A stretch of 64,000 nt of DNA from Salinimonas lutimaris (GTDB taxonomy: Bacteria > Pseudomonadota > Gammaproteobacteria > Enterobacterales > Alteromonadaceae), in NCBI RefSeq assembly GCF_005222225.1, contig NZ_CP036536.1:3434001-3498000 (forward strand), in the 5' to 3' direction. Each line of letters begins with the position of its first letter. Position 1 is the stretch's first letter. Positions 1 through 10,372 of this stretch are shown here, piece after piece. The notes beneath the pieces were generated by a model. It made no database searches. It was not told the origin of the DNA and saw only the letters and a program-made list of their open reading frames with translations. A program made the position numbers and the translations under genes.

Positions 1-804
1 CAGCTCATAGGCAGCCTGAATGTCCTGGGTTTTCTTTTTAGCCATATCCAGCGCCTGCTGCGGTAGCCCTTTTGAGGCCAGTTTATCCGGGTGATGTTCT
101 GACATCCGTTTGCGATAAGCCCGCTTGATGGTTTTCTCATCATCATTAGCGCTGACACCAATAATCTGATAGGCATCGTCCAATGACTGCGTTTCGGTAT
201 AACTACTGCCGGCTTGCTGACGCGAGCCGCGCTGACGAAAACGCACCTGGGCGTCATAGGCAGCCAGTAAAAATTCCAGATCCTGACGTTTAAAGCCCAG
301 TGCCTGAGCCACTTTTTCCAGAACCCGTAATTCTGCTTTTGACAGGTTGCCGTCGACAAACGCAGCCTGAATCAGAATTTCCAGAAACATCTGCAGAATA
401 TCCCGGCGCCCGTGACAGTTTTCATACAGATTTTTAAGCGTATCAACAATCGGATAATCAGACGCCTTGCCTTCGCGATAGGCTTCCTGGGCTTCGCGCC
501 GGGCATCACCGTGCAGCTGCATCTCATCCATCAGGGCCGAGGCCAGCTGTATTTCCCGCTCGGTAACCTGACCATCAGATTTGGCCAGATGGCCTAACGC
601 AGCAAACAGACTGTGGAAGAAAATGGCCTGCTGCTTAAGCCCGGACTGGTCGGTAAAAAAACGGCCAAAACCGCCCATTTTGTTAAAGTCCTGACTGTAG
701 GCCCGGTCAAACAAATGTCCCACAATAACGCCCAGAATCGCACCGGGAATTTTTAAAAACATAAAGCCGAAAATCAGCCCCAGCACCTTGCCCCAAAATG
801 GCAT
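1..804 (-). CDS. djlA: Co-chaperone DjlA (DnaJ-like, membrane-anchored), C-terminus cut by window edge
   Basis: The first 268 codons are present and the reading frame is open to the window edge; the family is usually about 270-290 residues, so only a few C-terminal residues are missing. The N-terminus (MPFWGKVLGLIFG...) is a single glycine-rich hydrophobic segment as in DjlA, followed by a TerB-like central region. Near the C-terminus lies a J-domain with an HPD motif (EHHPDKLA) that would stimulate the ATPase of DnaK. DjlA is an inner-membrane protein whose J-domain faces the cytoplasm. It is divergent from lptD, the arrangement known from enterobacteria. A GGAG-like ribosome site lies about a dozen bases before the ATG, which is longer than ideal. 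Assignment rests on the N-terminal anchor, the HPD motif and the context. Confidence 0.9.
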   Translation of the reverse strand, partial: MPFWGKVLGLIFGFMFLKIPGAILGVIVGHLFDRAYSQDFNKMGGFGRFFTDQSGLKQQAIFFHSLFAALGHLAKSDGQVTEREIQLASALMDEMQLHGDARREAQEAYREGKASDYPIVDTLKNLYENCHGRRDILQMFLEILIQAAFVDGNLSKAELRVLEKVAQALGFKRQDLEFLLAAYDAQVRFRQRGSRQQAGSSYTETQSLDDAYQIIGVSANDDEKTIKRAYRKRMSEHHPDKLASKGLPQQALDMAKKKTQDIQAAYEL

Positions 805-1179
805 CGTTCGTTTTCTCCTTCCCCATCAGGGATAATAGCTTGTCCGCCCCGTGACAGGGTATTTATCCTAGTGAATCACAACACTATACAATAAGTCATG
901 AGATATTGAGACAGTTTGCCGCAACTCAACGCCGGGCTACGAAATGTACGCTGAACACTGTTTTTACATTCAATTGTGAGCAATACTGTATTTTTGATGG
1001 TTTTTTTCTGGCTGGCGGTTGGTTATTGGTGAATAAGTGCTTAGAATTAGCGGCTGTTTTACGCGCCCGTCATTAAGGATTTTGACCATCAGGCTCAGTA
1101 CAGGACAGTATTATTGTTGCCATCATCTGATGCTGGCAGCTTACCCGGACAGTACCATTTACAGGCCATTCACCTTCGC
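805..1179. promoter_or_regulatory. Divergent djlA/lptD intergenic region
   Basis: About 375 bases between the divergent djlA and lptD starts. It is AT-rich around 960-1000 and should hold promoters for both genes, but I could not fit a convincing sigma-70 pair, nor a sigma-E site of the kind expected for lptD. A TTG codon at 1114 opens the lptD frame 22 codons before the preferred ATG and has an AGGA eight bases upstream, so part of this stretch could be translated. No other gene is seen. Confidence 0.4.
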
Positions 1180-3426
1180 ATGAAAAAGACCTGCGCATCC
1201 ATATTACTTTTTGCTCTTGGCTGGCAACAGGCACACGCTGAGCAGCAAACCTCGCAATCCGGCGACCAAAGTCAGGACAACAGCGTGTTGTGCCCGGCTT
1301 CCCCCGTGCAGTTTACTTCGCAGAAACTGATGCCCGCAGGGCAGGTAAAAGTAGAAGCACAACAGACAGAGTTTTTATCCAAACGGGTGGCAAATTTCAG
1401 CGGTAACGTCAATATTACCTCTGATGCTGCCAACATTACCGCCGATGAAGCCCGCATACAGGACAACGGCCGTCAGCTGGAAGCCAGTGGCGATGTTGTC
1501 TACACCGATGCACAGTTACAGGTCAAAAGTGATCAGGTTTCGCTGAACTCGGTCGCCGAAACACTCAGGATGACCCAGACCGAGTACAATCTTGCCGGCT
1601 CTAACGGCCGGGGCGATGCCGAGGTGATCAATCTGACCGCCGCCGAGGGGCTGAACCTGAACGATGTCCGATTCACTACCTGTCCGGCCGGTGATGAGGA
1701 CTGGTCTATCCGGGCTTCGGAAATTCAGATTGAGCGCGACTCGTTGTGGGGCGTAGCCAAAAACACCCGGTTTTATGTCGGCAATATTCCGGTGTTCTAT
1801 TTACCCTACTTTGCGTTTCCGGTCAGCAATCAGCGTCAGACCGGCTTGCTGTTTCCGCAAATCAGCAGCTCATCTAATGCCGGGGTCGATTACGAGCAGC
1901 CATTTTACTGGAATCTCGCGCCTAACTATGACCTGACCTTGTCGCCACGGGTGATGACCAATCGCGGCGTGCAGCTTAAATCAGAATTTCGTTATTTAAG
2001 CGAACAGGGTTATAGCATCTTTGATGTTGAGTACCTGCCTTCTGATAGCGATACCCCCAATAATGAGGATCGCTATTTCTACCGGATTAAACATGATGGT
2101 TATCTGGGTGAACACTGGACCGTGGGTGTGGATGTTAATGGTCTCAGTGATGATAACTACATTGTAGATTTGGGCTCTGACTATTATAACCGGGCCGATG
2201 CTTACCTGTTTCGTACGGTCGGACTGAATTATTACGCCGAAAACATGACGCTGGACTTACATATCCGCGATTTTGAGACATTGGGTACGCAGACCGATGG
2301 TTACCGGGCACTGCCAGAAGCCCGTCTGAAAGTCACCGAGCCATTTGGCGGCCTGTTTGAGTTCAAACTGAATTCTGAACTGGCGTATTTTGACAATCAG
2401 GATGACAGCCGGCCAACAGCCATGCGTTTTCACGTAGCGCCCACACTGTCGCTGCCTTATCGGCGGCATTGGGGTGAGCTGATTGCCGAAGCCACTTTAT
2501 TAAATACGTATTATCGCCAGGACAATGTGGAAGGCACCGCGCTGGAAGAAGACGTTAATCGTACGCTGGGTCAGGGACGCTTATTCGGTACCTTGTATTT
2601 TGAGCGTGACGGCAGCTGGTTTAACGACACCGACACCATGACTTTTGAACCCAAAGTACAGTACCTGTACACCTCGTATGAAGACCAGAGCAATATCGGG
2701 CTGTACGACACCACGGTGCTGGTGACCGATGTGGAAGGTCTGTTCCGTGGCCGTGAGTTCACTGGTCTTGACCGGATTAATGATAACAATCAGGTGACGG
2801 TGGGAATGACCTCCCGGATTCTTGATGAACAGAACCGGGAACAATTTGCCATTAGCCTGGGTCAGATATTCTACCTTGATGATAATCGGGTAAAATCGCC
2901 GGGCGAGGATCAGGACCGTTCTGCGTTAGCCGCTGAACTGGACTGGCGTCTGTCATCTCGCTGGAATTTTCACAGTGATATTCAGATTGCTACCCAGACT
3001 GATAAGGTTGACCGTAGCAGCTTGACGTTTGAATATCGTCAGGACGATGAAAGTCTGGTGCAGTTAACTCACCGGTATGTGCGCGAGTTAAGCGGTGAAA
3101 CTATTGATCAGGTTGGCCTGTCGGCCAGCTGGCCAATCAATGAGAACTGGCATTGGGTCGGCCGCACATTCCGTGATGTAGAACGTAACCGAAGCATTGA
3201 AAATTACTTTGGCGTGCAATACGAGTCTTGCTGCTGGGCAGTGCAGGTTGTGGCGCAGCGTAGCCTGAGTAATCGCTTTACCGTAGATGGACAGCAATCG
3301 ACAGAAGAGTACGATTCTGGTATTAGTTTGCAGTTTATTTTCAAAGGTATGGGCTCCAGTCGTTCCAGCCGCAGCATGCTTGAAGATGGCATGTTTGGCT
3401 ACCGGCAACCTTATAACCTGAATTGA
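1180..3426 (+). CDS. lptD: LPS-assembly protein LptD
   Basis: Outer-membrane beta-barrel that, with LptE, inserts lipopolysaccharide into the outer leaflet. From ATG 1180 the product is 748 residues, close to the usual 750-800. It begins with a typical signal peptide (MKKTCASILLFALG..., cleavage near AHA-EQ), followed by the LptA-like jellyroll domain (roughly residues 45-190) and a long C-terminal barrel. Cysteines expected for the inter-domain disulfides are present: one near the mature N-terminus (LCPASP), one in TTCPAGDEDW, and the adjacent pair in ESCCWAVQV near the C-terminus. The frame is open from a TTG at 1114, but that start would put 22 residues in front of the signal peptide; the ATG is preferred although its ribosome site is weak. 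It heads the lptD-surA-pdxA-rsmA-apaG-apaH block. Confidence 0.93.
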   Translation: MKKTCASILLFALGWQQAHAEQQTSQSGDQSQDNSVLCPASPVQFTSQKLMPAGQVKVEAQQTEFLSKRVANFSGNVNITSDAANITADEARIQDNGRQLEASGDVVYTDAQLQVKSDQVSLNSVAETLRMTQTEYNLAGSNGRGDAEVINLTAAEGLNLNDVRFTTCPAGDEDWSIRASEIQIERDSLWGVAKNTRFYVGNIPVFYLPYFAFPVSNQRQTGLLFPQISSSSNAGVDYEQPFYWNLAPNYDLTLSPRVMTNRGVQLKSEFRYLSEQGYSIFDVEYLPSDSDTPNNEDRYFYRIKHDGYLGEHWTVGVDVNGLSDDNYIVDLGSDYYNRADAYLFRTVGLNYYAENMTLDLHIRDFETLGTQTDGYRALPEARLKVTEPFGGLFEFKLNSELAYFDNQDDSRPTAMRFHVAPTLSLPYRRHWGELIAEATLLNTYYRQDNVEGTALEEDVNRTLGQGRLFGTLYFERDGSWFNDTDTMTFEPKVQYLYTSYEDQSNIGLYDTTVLVTDVEGLFRGREFTGLDRINDNNQVTVGMTSRILDEQNREQFAISLGQIFYLDDNRVKSPGEDQDRSALAAELDWRLSSRWNFHSDIQIATQTDKVDRSSLTFEYRQDDESLVQLTHRYVRELSGETIDQVGLSASWPINENWHWVGRTFRDVERNRSIENYFGVQYESCCWAVQVVAQRSLSNRFTVDGQQSTEEYDSGISLQFIFKGMGSSRSSRSMLEDGMFGYRQPYNLN

Positions 3427-3484
3427 TTTACCCTGCTGCGGCCACGCTGGCTGGCAGTGAAATTAACGACAATAAAGAGTAATT

Positions 3485-4762
3485 ATGAAGTTCATTATCC
3501 GGGCTATGTGTTTAAGTGCCCTGCTGACGGTGTCGGCATGGGCGCAGCAAGTTTCACTGGACCGCGTGGCGGTAATCGTTGACCAGGGCGTTATTCTGGA
3601 AAGTGAAATCGAGGCGTTGGTCGATGATGTTAAGCGCAACGCTCAAAACGAAGAACAAAAACTGCCGTCTGACCGTGTTCTGCGCACGCAGGCCATTGAA
3701 CGTCTGATTCTGCAAAACCTGCAGATGCAAATGGCTGACCGCATGGGGATCCAGGTGTCTGATCCGCAACTGGAACAAACCATTGGCAATATCGCGCAAA
3801 ACCAGAACATCAGTATTACTGCGTTACGTGAAGAGCTGAAAAAAGAAGGCATCAGCTATGATGACTATCGTGAAGATGTGCGCCAGGAGCTGATTACCGG
3901 CGAGGTTCGTCGGGCTAATGTGCGCCGCCGTATCTATATCACGCCGCAGGAAGTCAACTCGCTGGTCAAGCTGATGGACGAGCAAGGCGCTGAGCAGGCC
4001 GAATACAATCTGGGTCACATCCTGATTGGGTTACCTTCAGGCCCAAGCGAAGAACAGGTTGAAGAAGCCCGTAGCCGTGCTGAAAAAGTTATCGAACTGC
4101 TTAACAATGGTTCTGACTTTAATCGCATTGCCATTACCTCATCATCTGGCAGTGAAGCGCTGGAAGGCGGTAACATGGGCTGGCTGAACATCAACTCTAT
4201 GCCAACTCTGTTTGCTGAAGCCGTACAGGGCAAGGAAAAAGGCACGCTGATTGGTCCGATCCGAAGCGGTGCCGGTTTTCACATCCTGAAAATTAAAGAC
4301 ACCCGGGGTATTGAAAAGGTCACTATTGAAGAGGTGAAATCACGCCACATTCTGATCAAACCTTCGATTATCCTGAGCGAAGAAAAGGCCAAAGCCAAGC
4401 TGGAAAAATTCCGTCAGCAGGTGATTGATGGTGACGCCGACTTTGCCAAACTAGCCAAGGAAAACTCAGATGATCCGGGCTCGGCACTAAAAGGCGGTGA
4501 GCTGGGCTGGGCGGATCCAAATAACTATGTACCGGCATTCAAAAAAGCCCTGTCGAATCTGGAGCCAGGCGAATACAGCCAGCCAATCCGCTCTACTCAT
4601 GGCTGGCATTTAATTCAGCTGGAAGACCGTCGCTTTGATGATGCCACCGAAAAACGTAAGGAAGATAAAGCCTATCAGCTTATCTTCAACCGTAAGTTCA
4701 AAGAAGAGACCGAAACCTGGCTACGTGAAATGCGTGATGCAGCATACATTGAAGTGTTGTAG
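3485..4762 (+). CDS. surA: Periplasmic peptidyl-prolyl isomerase/chaperone SurA
   Basis: 425 residues, the normal SurA length. A signal peptide ends near SAWA-QQ, so the protein is periplasmic. An N-terminal chaperone domain (about residues 25-165) precedes two parvulin domains, roughly 170-275 and 285-385, each starting with an HILI-type strand (GHILIGLPSG and SRHILIKPS) and containing the GGxxGW signature (EGGNMGWL, KGGELGWA). SurA escorts outer-membrane proteins such as LptD, so its place directly downstream of lptD (58 bases) is functionally sensible. The ATG at 3485 is preceded by a purine-rich AAAGAG ribosome site. Confidence 0.96.
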   Translation: MKFIIRAMCLSALLTVSAWAQQVSLDRVAVIVDQGVILESEIEALVDDVKRNAQNEEQKLPSDRVLRTQAIERLILQNLQMQMADRMGIQVSDPQLEQTIGNIAQNQNISITALREELKKEGISYDDYREDVRQELITGEVRRANVRRRIYITPQEVNSLVKLMDEQGAEQAEYNLGHILIGLPSGPSEEQVEEARSRAEKVIELLNNGSDFNRIAITSSSGSEALEGGNMGWLNINSMPTLFAEAVQGKEKGTLIGPIRSGAGFHILKIKDTRGIEKVTIEEVKSRHILIKPSIILSEEKAKAKLEKFRQQVIDGDADFAKLAKENSDDPGSALKGGELGWADPNNYVPAFKKALSNLEPGEYSQPIRSTHGWHLIQLEDRRFDDATEKRKEDKAYQLIFNRKFKEETETWLREMRDAAYIEVL

Positions 4763-4783
4763 GAAAGCCGTCACAATATACGT

Positions 4784-5767
4784 ATGACTCCATTAAAAAT
4801 AGCAGTAACACCGGGCGAACCCGCCGGTATCGGGCCAGACTTGATTATTCAGCTGGCCCAACAGCAGTGGGACGCACAACTGGTGGTTTTTGCCGATGGC
4901 AGGGTGCTGGAAGCGCGCGCCCGCCAACTCGGCCTCCCATTAACTCTGACCCCTTTTGACAGTGCGGGTGATCGGACCCAACGTGTGTCTGAGCTGTTTA
5001 TCCGGCAAATTGACGCCGATGCCCCTGTGGTAGCCGGTCAGCTGGATGCCGCTAACGGCCAGTACGTGGTCGAAACCTTGCGCCAGGCCTGCCATGCCAA
5101 TATGGAAGAAGGCTTTGATGCAGTGGTAACCGGCCCTGTTCATAAAGGCATTATCAATGAAGCCGGGGTATCGTTTTCAGGTCACACTGAATACTTTGCC
5201 TATCAGTCTAATACCATCGATGTGGTAATGCTGCTGGCCACCAAGGGCTTGAATGTTGCGCTGGCAACCACACATATTCCGCTGGAATATGTGGCAAAAG
5301 CGATTACCGAAGAGCGGCTGCATCGGGTGATTCGAATCATTGATCATGATTTGAAAAAGAAATTCGGTATTGCTGAGCCGCATATCTATGTATGCGGACT
5401 CAACCCGCACGCCGGTGAAAATGGCCACATTGGTAAAGAAGAAATTCTGACAATTATTCCTGCGCTGGAAAAACTGCGTGAGGAAGGTATCAAGCTGACC
5501 GGCCCGTTGCCGGCTGATACGATATTTCAGCCCAAGTATCTGGATGACGCTGACGTTGTGTTAGCGATGTACCATGATCAGGGCTTACCTGTATTGAAAT
5601 TTAAAGGCTTTGGCGCATCGGTGAATATCACCATGGGACTGCCATTTATCCGCACTTCTGTTGATCACGGCACGGCGACTGATTTAGCCGGCTCCGGTAA
5701 GGCAGATGCGGGCAGTTTCCACAAGGCGCTGGAAAAAGCCATCGAACTGGCGAACAGTCAATTATGA
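4784..5767 (+). CDS. pdxA: 4-hydroxythreonine-4-phosphate dehydrogenase PdxA
   Basis: 327 residues. PdxA oxidises 4-phosphohydroxy-L-threonine in the DXP-dependent pathway of pyridoxal 5'-phosphate synthesis, in the cytoplasm, using NAD(P)+ and a divalent metal. Visible family motifs are [11 protein letters not shown] at the N-terminus, [36 protein letters not shown] and [10 protein letters not shown]; the histidines in the second, fifth and sixth are the metal ligands of the family. It follows surA by 21 bases and its stop overlaps the rsmA start (ATGA), showing tight coupling. Complete, nothing odd. Confidence 0.97.
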   Translation: MTPLKIAVTPGEPAGIGPDLIIQLAQQQWDAQLVVFADGRVLEARARQLGLPLTLTPFDSAGDRTQRVSELFIRQIDADAPVVAGQLDAANGQYVVETLRQACHANMEEGFDAVVTGPVHKGIINEAGVSFSGHTEYFAYQSNTIDVVMLLATKGLNVALATTHIPLEYVAKAITEERLHRVIRIIDHDLKKKFGIAEPHIYVCGLNPHAGENGHIGKEEILTIIPALEKLREEGIKLTGPLPADTIFQPKYLDDADVVLAMYHDQGLPVLKFKGFGASVNITMGLPFIRTSVDHGTATDLAGSGKADAGSFHKALEKAIELANSQL

Positions 5768-6591
5768 GTAAAACCCATTTAGGTCATACCGCGCGTAAGC
5801 GGTTTGGCCAGAACTTCCTGCATGACGATTATGTGATTGAACAAATCGTTAATGCAATTAACCCACAAAATGGTGAAAACCTGCTGGAAATCGGCCCGGG
5901 ACTGGGCGCCCTGACCGACCCGGTATGTGAACGTGTTAACGCCCTGACCGTCGTCGAACTGGACCGGGATCTGGCCAAGCGTTTAAACGAACACCCGTTT
6001 CATGGCGACAAGCTGAATATTATTGAACAGGATGCCCTGACTCTGGATTTTGCCACGGTAAAAGACAACCTGCCCAACCCGGACAAGCCGCTGCGGGTAT
6101 TTGGTAACCTGCCATATAATATTTCCACGCCACTGATGTTTCATTTGTTCGACTATGCCAGCAGCATCAGCGACATGCACTTTATGTTACAAAAAGAAGT
6201 GGTGAACCGCCTGGCCGCAGGCCCGGGCTCGAAAAGCTACGGACGCTTATCAGTGATGGCGCAGTACTACTGTGCTGTGATGCCGGTTCTCACCGTACCA
6301 CCCGGTGCGTTTAAACCGGCGCCTAAAGTAGACTCTGCCGTAGTGCGGCTGATTCCCCATGCCACACCACCAGTGGATGTTGAGTCAGTGTGTACCTTGG
6401 AGCGGGTCTGTGCACAGGCATTTAACCAGCGCCGTAAAACTATTCGCAACAGCCTTAAAGACTGCATTGAAGAGCAGGCACTGGCGGATCTGGGCCTGAA
6501 CCCGGGCGCCCGGGCGGAAACCTTGTCGTTGCAGGACTTTGCGACCATTGCCAATTATGTCAGCCAGCAGCAGGAGGCAATATCTCTGTGA
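5764..6591 (+). CDS. rsmA: 16S rRNA dimethyladenosine (A1518/A1519) methyltransferase RsmA/KsgA
   Basis: 275 residues. RsmA dimethylates two adjacent adenines in the 3'-terminal hairpin of 16S rRNA with S-adenosylmethionine, a late checkpoint of 30S assembly. Motifs: [11 protein letters not shown] at the N-terminus, the SAM-binding [11 protein letters not shown], the catalytic GNLPYNIS, and [14 protein letters not shown]. The start codon overlaps the pdxA stop and its own stop overlaps the apaG GTG start, so translation is coupled across three genes. Confidence 0.97.
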   Translation: MSKTHLGHTARKRFGQNFLHDDYVIEQIVNAINPQNGENLLEIGPGLGALTDPVCERVNALTVVELDRDLAKRLNEHPFHGDKLNIIEQDALTLDFATVKDNLPNPDKPLRVFGNLPYNISTPLMFHLFDYASSISDMHFMLQKEVVNRLAAGPGSKSYGRLSVMAQYYCAVMPVLTVPPGAFKPAPKVDSAVVRLIPHATPPVDVESVCTLERVCAQAFNQRRKTIRNSLKDCIEEQALADLGLNPGARAETLSLQDFATIANYVSQQQEAISL

Positions 6592-6965
6592 GTCAGGCTG
6601 ATTTAATTAAAGTGGTGGTACAGACCCGTCATTTGTCGGACCATCCGGCCAGCGACGAGAACAAGTACGCGTTTGCTTATCAGATTACCATCACCAATCA
6701 CAGCGATACCCAGGTGCAGCTGATGAGTCGCTACTGGCTGATTACTGATGGCACGGGCAAAAAGTCCGAGGTTCAGGGTGAAGGTGTGGTAGGTAAACAG
6801 CCTCTGCTGGCGCCGGGTGAAGAATTTCAGTACACCAGTGGTGCTATTCTGGACACCCCGGTGGGCACCATGGAAGGCTATTATGATATGCAGGTTCATG
6901 GCGGTGAAACATTGCGTGTACCGATCGAAGTCTTTCGTTTAGCTGTACCCAATACTATTCACTAA
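6588..6965 (+). CDS. apaG: ApaG (CorD) protein, GTG start
   Basis: 125 residues, the standard length for ApaG, a small protein with an Fn3-like fold historically linked to divalent-cation (Co2+/Mg2+) tolerance; its biochemical role is not settled. The start is GTG at 6588, overlapping the rsmA stop, and is supported by an AGGAGG ribosome site at 6572-6577. Family landmarks are the [26 protein letters not shown] stretch (shown here in part) and the C-terminal [11 protein letters not shown] region. Context between rsmA and apaH matches enterobacteria. Confidence 0.95.
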   Translation: MSQADLIKVVVQTRHLSDHPASDENKYAFAYQITITNHSDTQVQLMSRYWLITDGTGKKSEVQGEGVVGKQPLLAPGEEFQYTSGAILDTPVGTMEGYYDMQVHGGETLRVPIEVFRLAVPNTIH

Positions 6966-6998
6966 ATTCCCTATTGTCAGAATATTTCGGAGCTAGCT

Positions 6999-7817
6999 AT
7001 GTCAGGCAAAGCCCAGACCCTTGTCGTGGGAGACATTCAGGGATGTTACAACGGTCTTATCGGGCTGTTGAACAAGTGCAAGTTTGATCCTGACCGGGAT
7101 CGTCTGCTGGCGGTGGGCGATCTGGTGGCCCGGGGGGAAAACTCCCTGGCCACGGTTGAATATTTAATGAGTCTGGGTGACCGCTTTCATACGGTGCTCG
7201 GTAACCACGATTTACACCTGCTGGCGGTGATGGAAGGGATTAAGTCGCCGAATAAAAAGGATCGGGTGGGCAATCTGCTTAAAAGCCCGCGCAAAGCTGA
7301 AATCAGCCAATGGCTGCGACAGTTTCCGCTGGCCAGCCGGATATCTTCTCAGCATGTGATGGTACATGCTGGGCTATACCCTGCCTGGACACCTGATGAT
7401 CTTCTTAAATACAGCGCAGAAGTAGAGGCCGTGTTGTCTTCACCAGACTACCTGAGTGTGCTGCAGGGCATGTACGGGAATGGCCCTGAGTGCTGGGATA
7501 AGTCGCTAAAAGGAATGCCACGTCTGCGTTTTATTATTAATGCCTGCACCAGAATGCGATTTGTGACGGCAAATTTTGAGCTGGATATGCATGAAAAAGG
7601 CGCGCCTCCCGCCGCCGACCCGCTGATTCAACCCTGGTATAAACTGGCCACTGCCCGCTTGCCGGCTGACCAGCATATTGTATTTGGGCACTGGGCCGCA
7701 CTGGACGGAGAGACCAGTGATCCACGTATCATTGGTCTGGACACCGGTTATGTCTGGGGCAATACGATGACCGCCCTGCGCCTGGAAGACGGCAGGCGCA
7801 TCTGTTTTTCTGCCTGA
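6999..7817 (+). CDS. apaH: Symmetrical bis(5'-nucleosyl)-tetraphosphatase ApaH
   Basis: 272 residues. ApaH hydrolyses Ap4A to two ADP and also removes Np4 caps from RNA under stress. The calcineurin-like phosphoesterase motifs are all present: GDIQGCYNGL, GDLVARG, LGNHDLHLL, and the later histidines in VHAGLYPAW and FGHWAALDG. Start ATG 6999 has a CGGAG ribosome site. Last gene of the lptD block, followed by a rho-independent terminator. Confidence 0.97.
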   Translation: MSGKAQTLVVGDIQGCYNGLIGLLNKCKFDPDRDRLLAVGDLVARGENSLATVEYLMSLGDRFHTVLGNHDLHLLAVMEGIKSPNKKDRVGNLLKSPRKAEISQWLRQFPLASRISSQHVMVHAGLYPAWTPDDLLKYSAEVEAVLSSPDYLSVLQGMYGNGPECWDKSLKGMPRLRFIINACTRMRFVTANFELDMHEKGAPPAADPLIQPWYKLATARLPADQHIVFGHWAALDGETSDPRIIGLDTGYVWGNTMTALRLEDGRRICFSA

Positions 7818-7827
7818 TTCATATCTT

Positions 7828-7861
7828 ACAGCCTGTAAATTCCCCGCAGGCTGTGTTTTTA
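7828..7861 (+). terminator. Rho-independent terminator after apaH
   Basis: An 8-bp perfect inverted repeat (ACAGCCTG ... CAGGCTGT, 7828-7835 and 7847-7854) followed by GTTTTTA, ten bases beyond the apaH stop. It marks the end of the lptD-apaH transcription unit. Confidence 0.8.
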
Positions 7862-7966
7862 CTCCCTTTCATCCTAACTTCCTGTTTTGAAAATCTCTTT
7901 TTTCACATTCATTAAACTTTATACCTAAGGATAACTCGCCCACTCTTTCTTTTTCCTGAAGTCGGG

Positions 7967-7993
7967 TAAAGTATCTTCCTGTTGGGCCGATAA
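7967..7993 (+). promoter_or_regulatory. Sigma-28 (FliA) promoter for the chemoreceptor gene
   Basis: TAAA at 7967-7970, a 15-base spacer, then GCCGATAA at 7986-7993: a full match to the enterobacterial sigma-28 consensus TAAA-N15-GCCGATAA. It lies about 140 bases before the MCP start codon and points toward it. The rest of 7862-8130 is AT-rich and shows no gene. Confidence 0.85.
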
Positions 7994-8130
7994 AATTTAA
8001 CCAGACCAGGCTAGATATTTTTTGCGCTGCAAATTCAGACAATTAACTGGTGCAGAAAACAACATATTTAGTAATAATTAAGTGCTAGCTAGAATAATTA
8101 AATAACAATTTTGCATCTGACGGAGTAGTG

Positions 8131-10155
8131 ATGAAAATTACCGTAGCCATGCGTATTATAGGTGGTTTTTTAACCATTAGCTTATTACTGGTAGTAATCA
8201 GTATTTCTTCTCTACTAAACTTAAATGCGGTGGGCTCAGCAACCGAAGAAGTAAATCAGGTCGCCATACCAACCCTGTCAGGCAGCAATACCTTAAAAGC
8301 CACATTTTTAAATATGGGCCGGCTTACCTTTGAAGCTTATATCGAAGAAGAATTGCGGGGCCTGAAAGAGAAACAGGCCAGCTTTGAGCAAAACAAACAA
8401 CTCTTTCAGCGTACCTATCAGCATCTTGATACCATTGTCAGTAACGACAGCGAACTGCAGCAGTCTCTGAATAAAATTAACACCACCTATCAGGCTTACA
8501 CCACCAATGTGGAAAAAATGTATCAAAGCCACCTGCAGTACATGAACATGCGTAACACCATCAGCGATCGGATCGGTGATGCCGAAGACGGTGCCGATGA
8601 TGCTTCCACCCTGCTGCTGGACTTTTCTGATCTGGATGTCGTGCGCAGTACCCCTGCCCTGCAACAGGCTGCAAAAGCCGGCAGTGAGCTTGAGACTACG
8701 CTGTTATCGCTGCTTACCGTGACCAATGAATATGTCAAAACTGACTCACTGGTACGCGCGCAGACATTAGGTAATGAAGTGAAACTGGTTGTGGATAATG
8801 CCGGCAGTCAGTTGTCGTCTATGGTGCAAATCGCCGGCGGGATGGATAACACCGGTACGCTGGATGAAATTAATGAACTGGTGGGTGATGCATTAAATGC
8901 GATTACCGCAGCCGACGGTGTGTTGCAGCTACACGTAGACCGGCTGGCGTTTCGTAATGCCGCGCAACAGGCGCTGACCCGTTCAGACACCAACATCGGT
9001 GAGGCTATTGTTGAGCTGGAGCGTTTGCTGGAGCTGACCAATCGCCGGGCAGAGCAAATTGATAATCAGGTCAGTGACAAAGTCAGCAGTGGTAATACCA
9101 TTGTTGTCAGTATTGTGGTTATTTCCCTGATTATTGCCGCGTTTATCGGTTTTGCCACAGTCCGGGCGATTACCCGTCCGCTAAACCAGGTCAATGAGCT
9201 GCTGAATGTGGCCTCCTCCGGTGACTTGACCCGCCGTCTGGACGACTCGGCACAGGATGAGTTTGGCCAGCTGGCGCGTAACTGTAATCAGTTGATTGGT
9301 AATCTGAAAGCTTTGATTGTAGGCATCAACACCCGTGCCGAGCAACTGGCTGCCGCCTCAGAAGAAACATCGGCGGTAACCTCACAAACCACCCATTCTA
9401 TTCACGATCAAAAATCACAGATTTCGCAGGTGGCAACAGCTACCACGCAAATGCATTCTACCTCACAGCTGGTAATGACCAATGCTGAAGATACACTGAG
9501 CGAGATTCAGAATGCTGACAGCGAAGCGAACAAAGTCCGTCAGATTTCGATGGAAAATAAACAAACCATTGAGGTGTTGTCCCGCGATGTGCAGGAAGCG
9601 GCAGAAGTTATCAACAAACTGCATCAGGACAGCGCCAGCATTGGCGGTATTCTGGATGTTATCCGCGGCGTGGCCGACCAGACCAATTTGCTGGCCCTGA
9701 ACGCTGCCATAGAGGCAGCCCGCGCTGGTGAACAGGGTCGAGGTTTTGCGGTAGTAGCCGATGAAGTGCGCACGCTGGCCAGCCGGACTCAGCAGTCAAC
9801 GCAGGAAATCAATGCCATGATCGAAGTGCTTCAGGCTGGCGCTGAGCGTGCGGTGATGGTGATGAATCAGGGTAAAGAGCAGACCGCGGTCTGCGTGGCG
9901 CAAACCGAACAGGCCACACAGGCGCTGGATATCATTTCTACTGCGGTGCACCGGGCCCATGATGTCAGCTCTCAGATTGAACAGTCTGCCCGCGAACAAA
10001 ACACAGTATCGCTGGAAATCAGCGAAAAACTGGAAACCATTGTGGGTATTGCCGAAGAAACTACCGTCGGTGCTCAGCAAACCTCCGAATCCAGTCACGA
10101 GGTTGCTCGTCTGGCTGAAGAACTGCAGCAGTCGATTCGTCAGTTTAAAGTGTAA
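8131..10155 (+). CDS. Methyl-accepting chemotaxis protein
   Basis: 674 residues from ATG 8131. The in-frame GTG at 8128 lies too close to the GGAG at 8122-8125, so the ATG is preferred. An N-terminal transmembrane helix (about residues 9-30), a long helical periplasmic sensor domain, a second helix near 325-347 and a HAMP domain ([11 protein letters not shown] onward) lead to a cytoplasmic methyl-accepting domain. Its hairpin tip has the invariant core [20 protein letters not shown] and [11 protein letters not shown]. The protein would signal through CheW/CheA to the flagellar motor. The ligand cannot be told from sequence. A sigma-28 promoter upstream ties it to the flagellar regulon. No CheR-binding pentapeptide is visible at the C-terminus, which ends IRQFKV. 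Confidence 0.95.
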   Translation: MKITVAMRIIGGFLTISLLLVVISISSLLNLNAVGSATEEVNQVAIPTLSGSNTLKATFLNMGRLTFEAYIEEELRGLKEKQASFEQNKQLFQRTYQHLDTIVSNDSELQQSLNKINTTYQAYTTNVEKMYQSHLQYMNMRNTISDRIGDAEDGADDASTLLLDFSDLDVVRSTPALQQAAKAGSELETTLLSLLTVTNEYVKTDSLVRAQTLGNEVKLVVDNAGSQLSSMVQIAGGMDNTGTLDEINELVGDALNAITAADGVLQLHVDRLAFRNAAQQALTRSDTNIGEAIVELERLLELTNRRAEQIDNQVSDKVSSGNTIVVSIVVISLIIAAFIGFATVRAITRPLNQVNELLNVASSGDLTRRLDDSAQDEFGQLARNCNQLIGNLKALIVGINTRAEQLAAASEETSAVTSQTTHSIHDQKSQISQVATATTQMHSTSQLVMTNAEDTLSEIQNADSEANKVRQISMENKQTIEVLSRDVQEAAEVINKLHQDSASIGGILDVIRGVADQTNLLALNAAIEAARAGEQGRGFAVVADEVRTLASRTQQSTQEINAMIEVLQAGAERAVMVMNQGKEQTAVCVAQTEQATQALDIISTAVHRAHDVSSQIEQSAREQNTVSLEISEKLETIVGIAEETTVGAQQTSESSHEVARLAEELQQSIRQFKV

Positions 10156-10164
10156 CAATGATAA

Positions 10165-10182
10165 CCCGGGCTAGTGCCCGGG
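10165..10182 (+). terminator. Possible weak terminator after the MCP gene
   Basis: A perfect 7-bp GC-rich inverted repeat (CCCGGGC-TAGT-GCCCGGG) starts ten bases after the MCP stop. It lacks a proper T-tract (CCTTATCTG follows), so termination efficiency is doubtful. Confidence 0.35.
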
Positions 10183-10372
10183 CCTTATCTGTCTGGTGTG
10201 ATAAAAACGCCATTACTGGCGGGCTTGTTTTTTGGCTCACGGTACTCAAGCCACCAACTTATTGAGCGATAGGTTAAAGGTGAGCGTTTTCTTACCTGCG
10301 TATTAATATATAAGCCCTAATGTAGTAATAAGCGCCTATACTTGTTTTAACGTTTTTATCGAAACCAGGCCC

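Noticed and set aside
921-945. Possible sigma-E promoter for lptD (GCAACTC)
   Set aside because: No matching -10 element at the required spacing.
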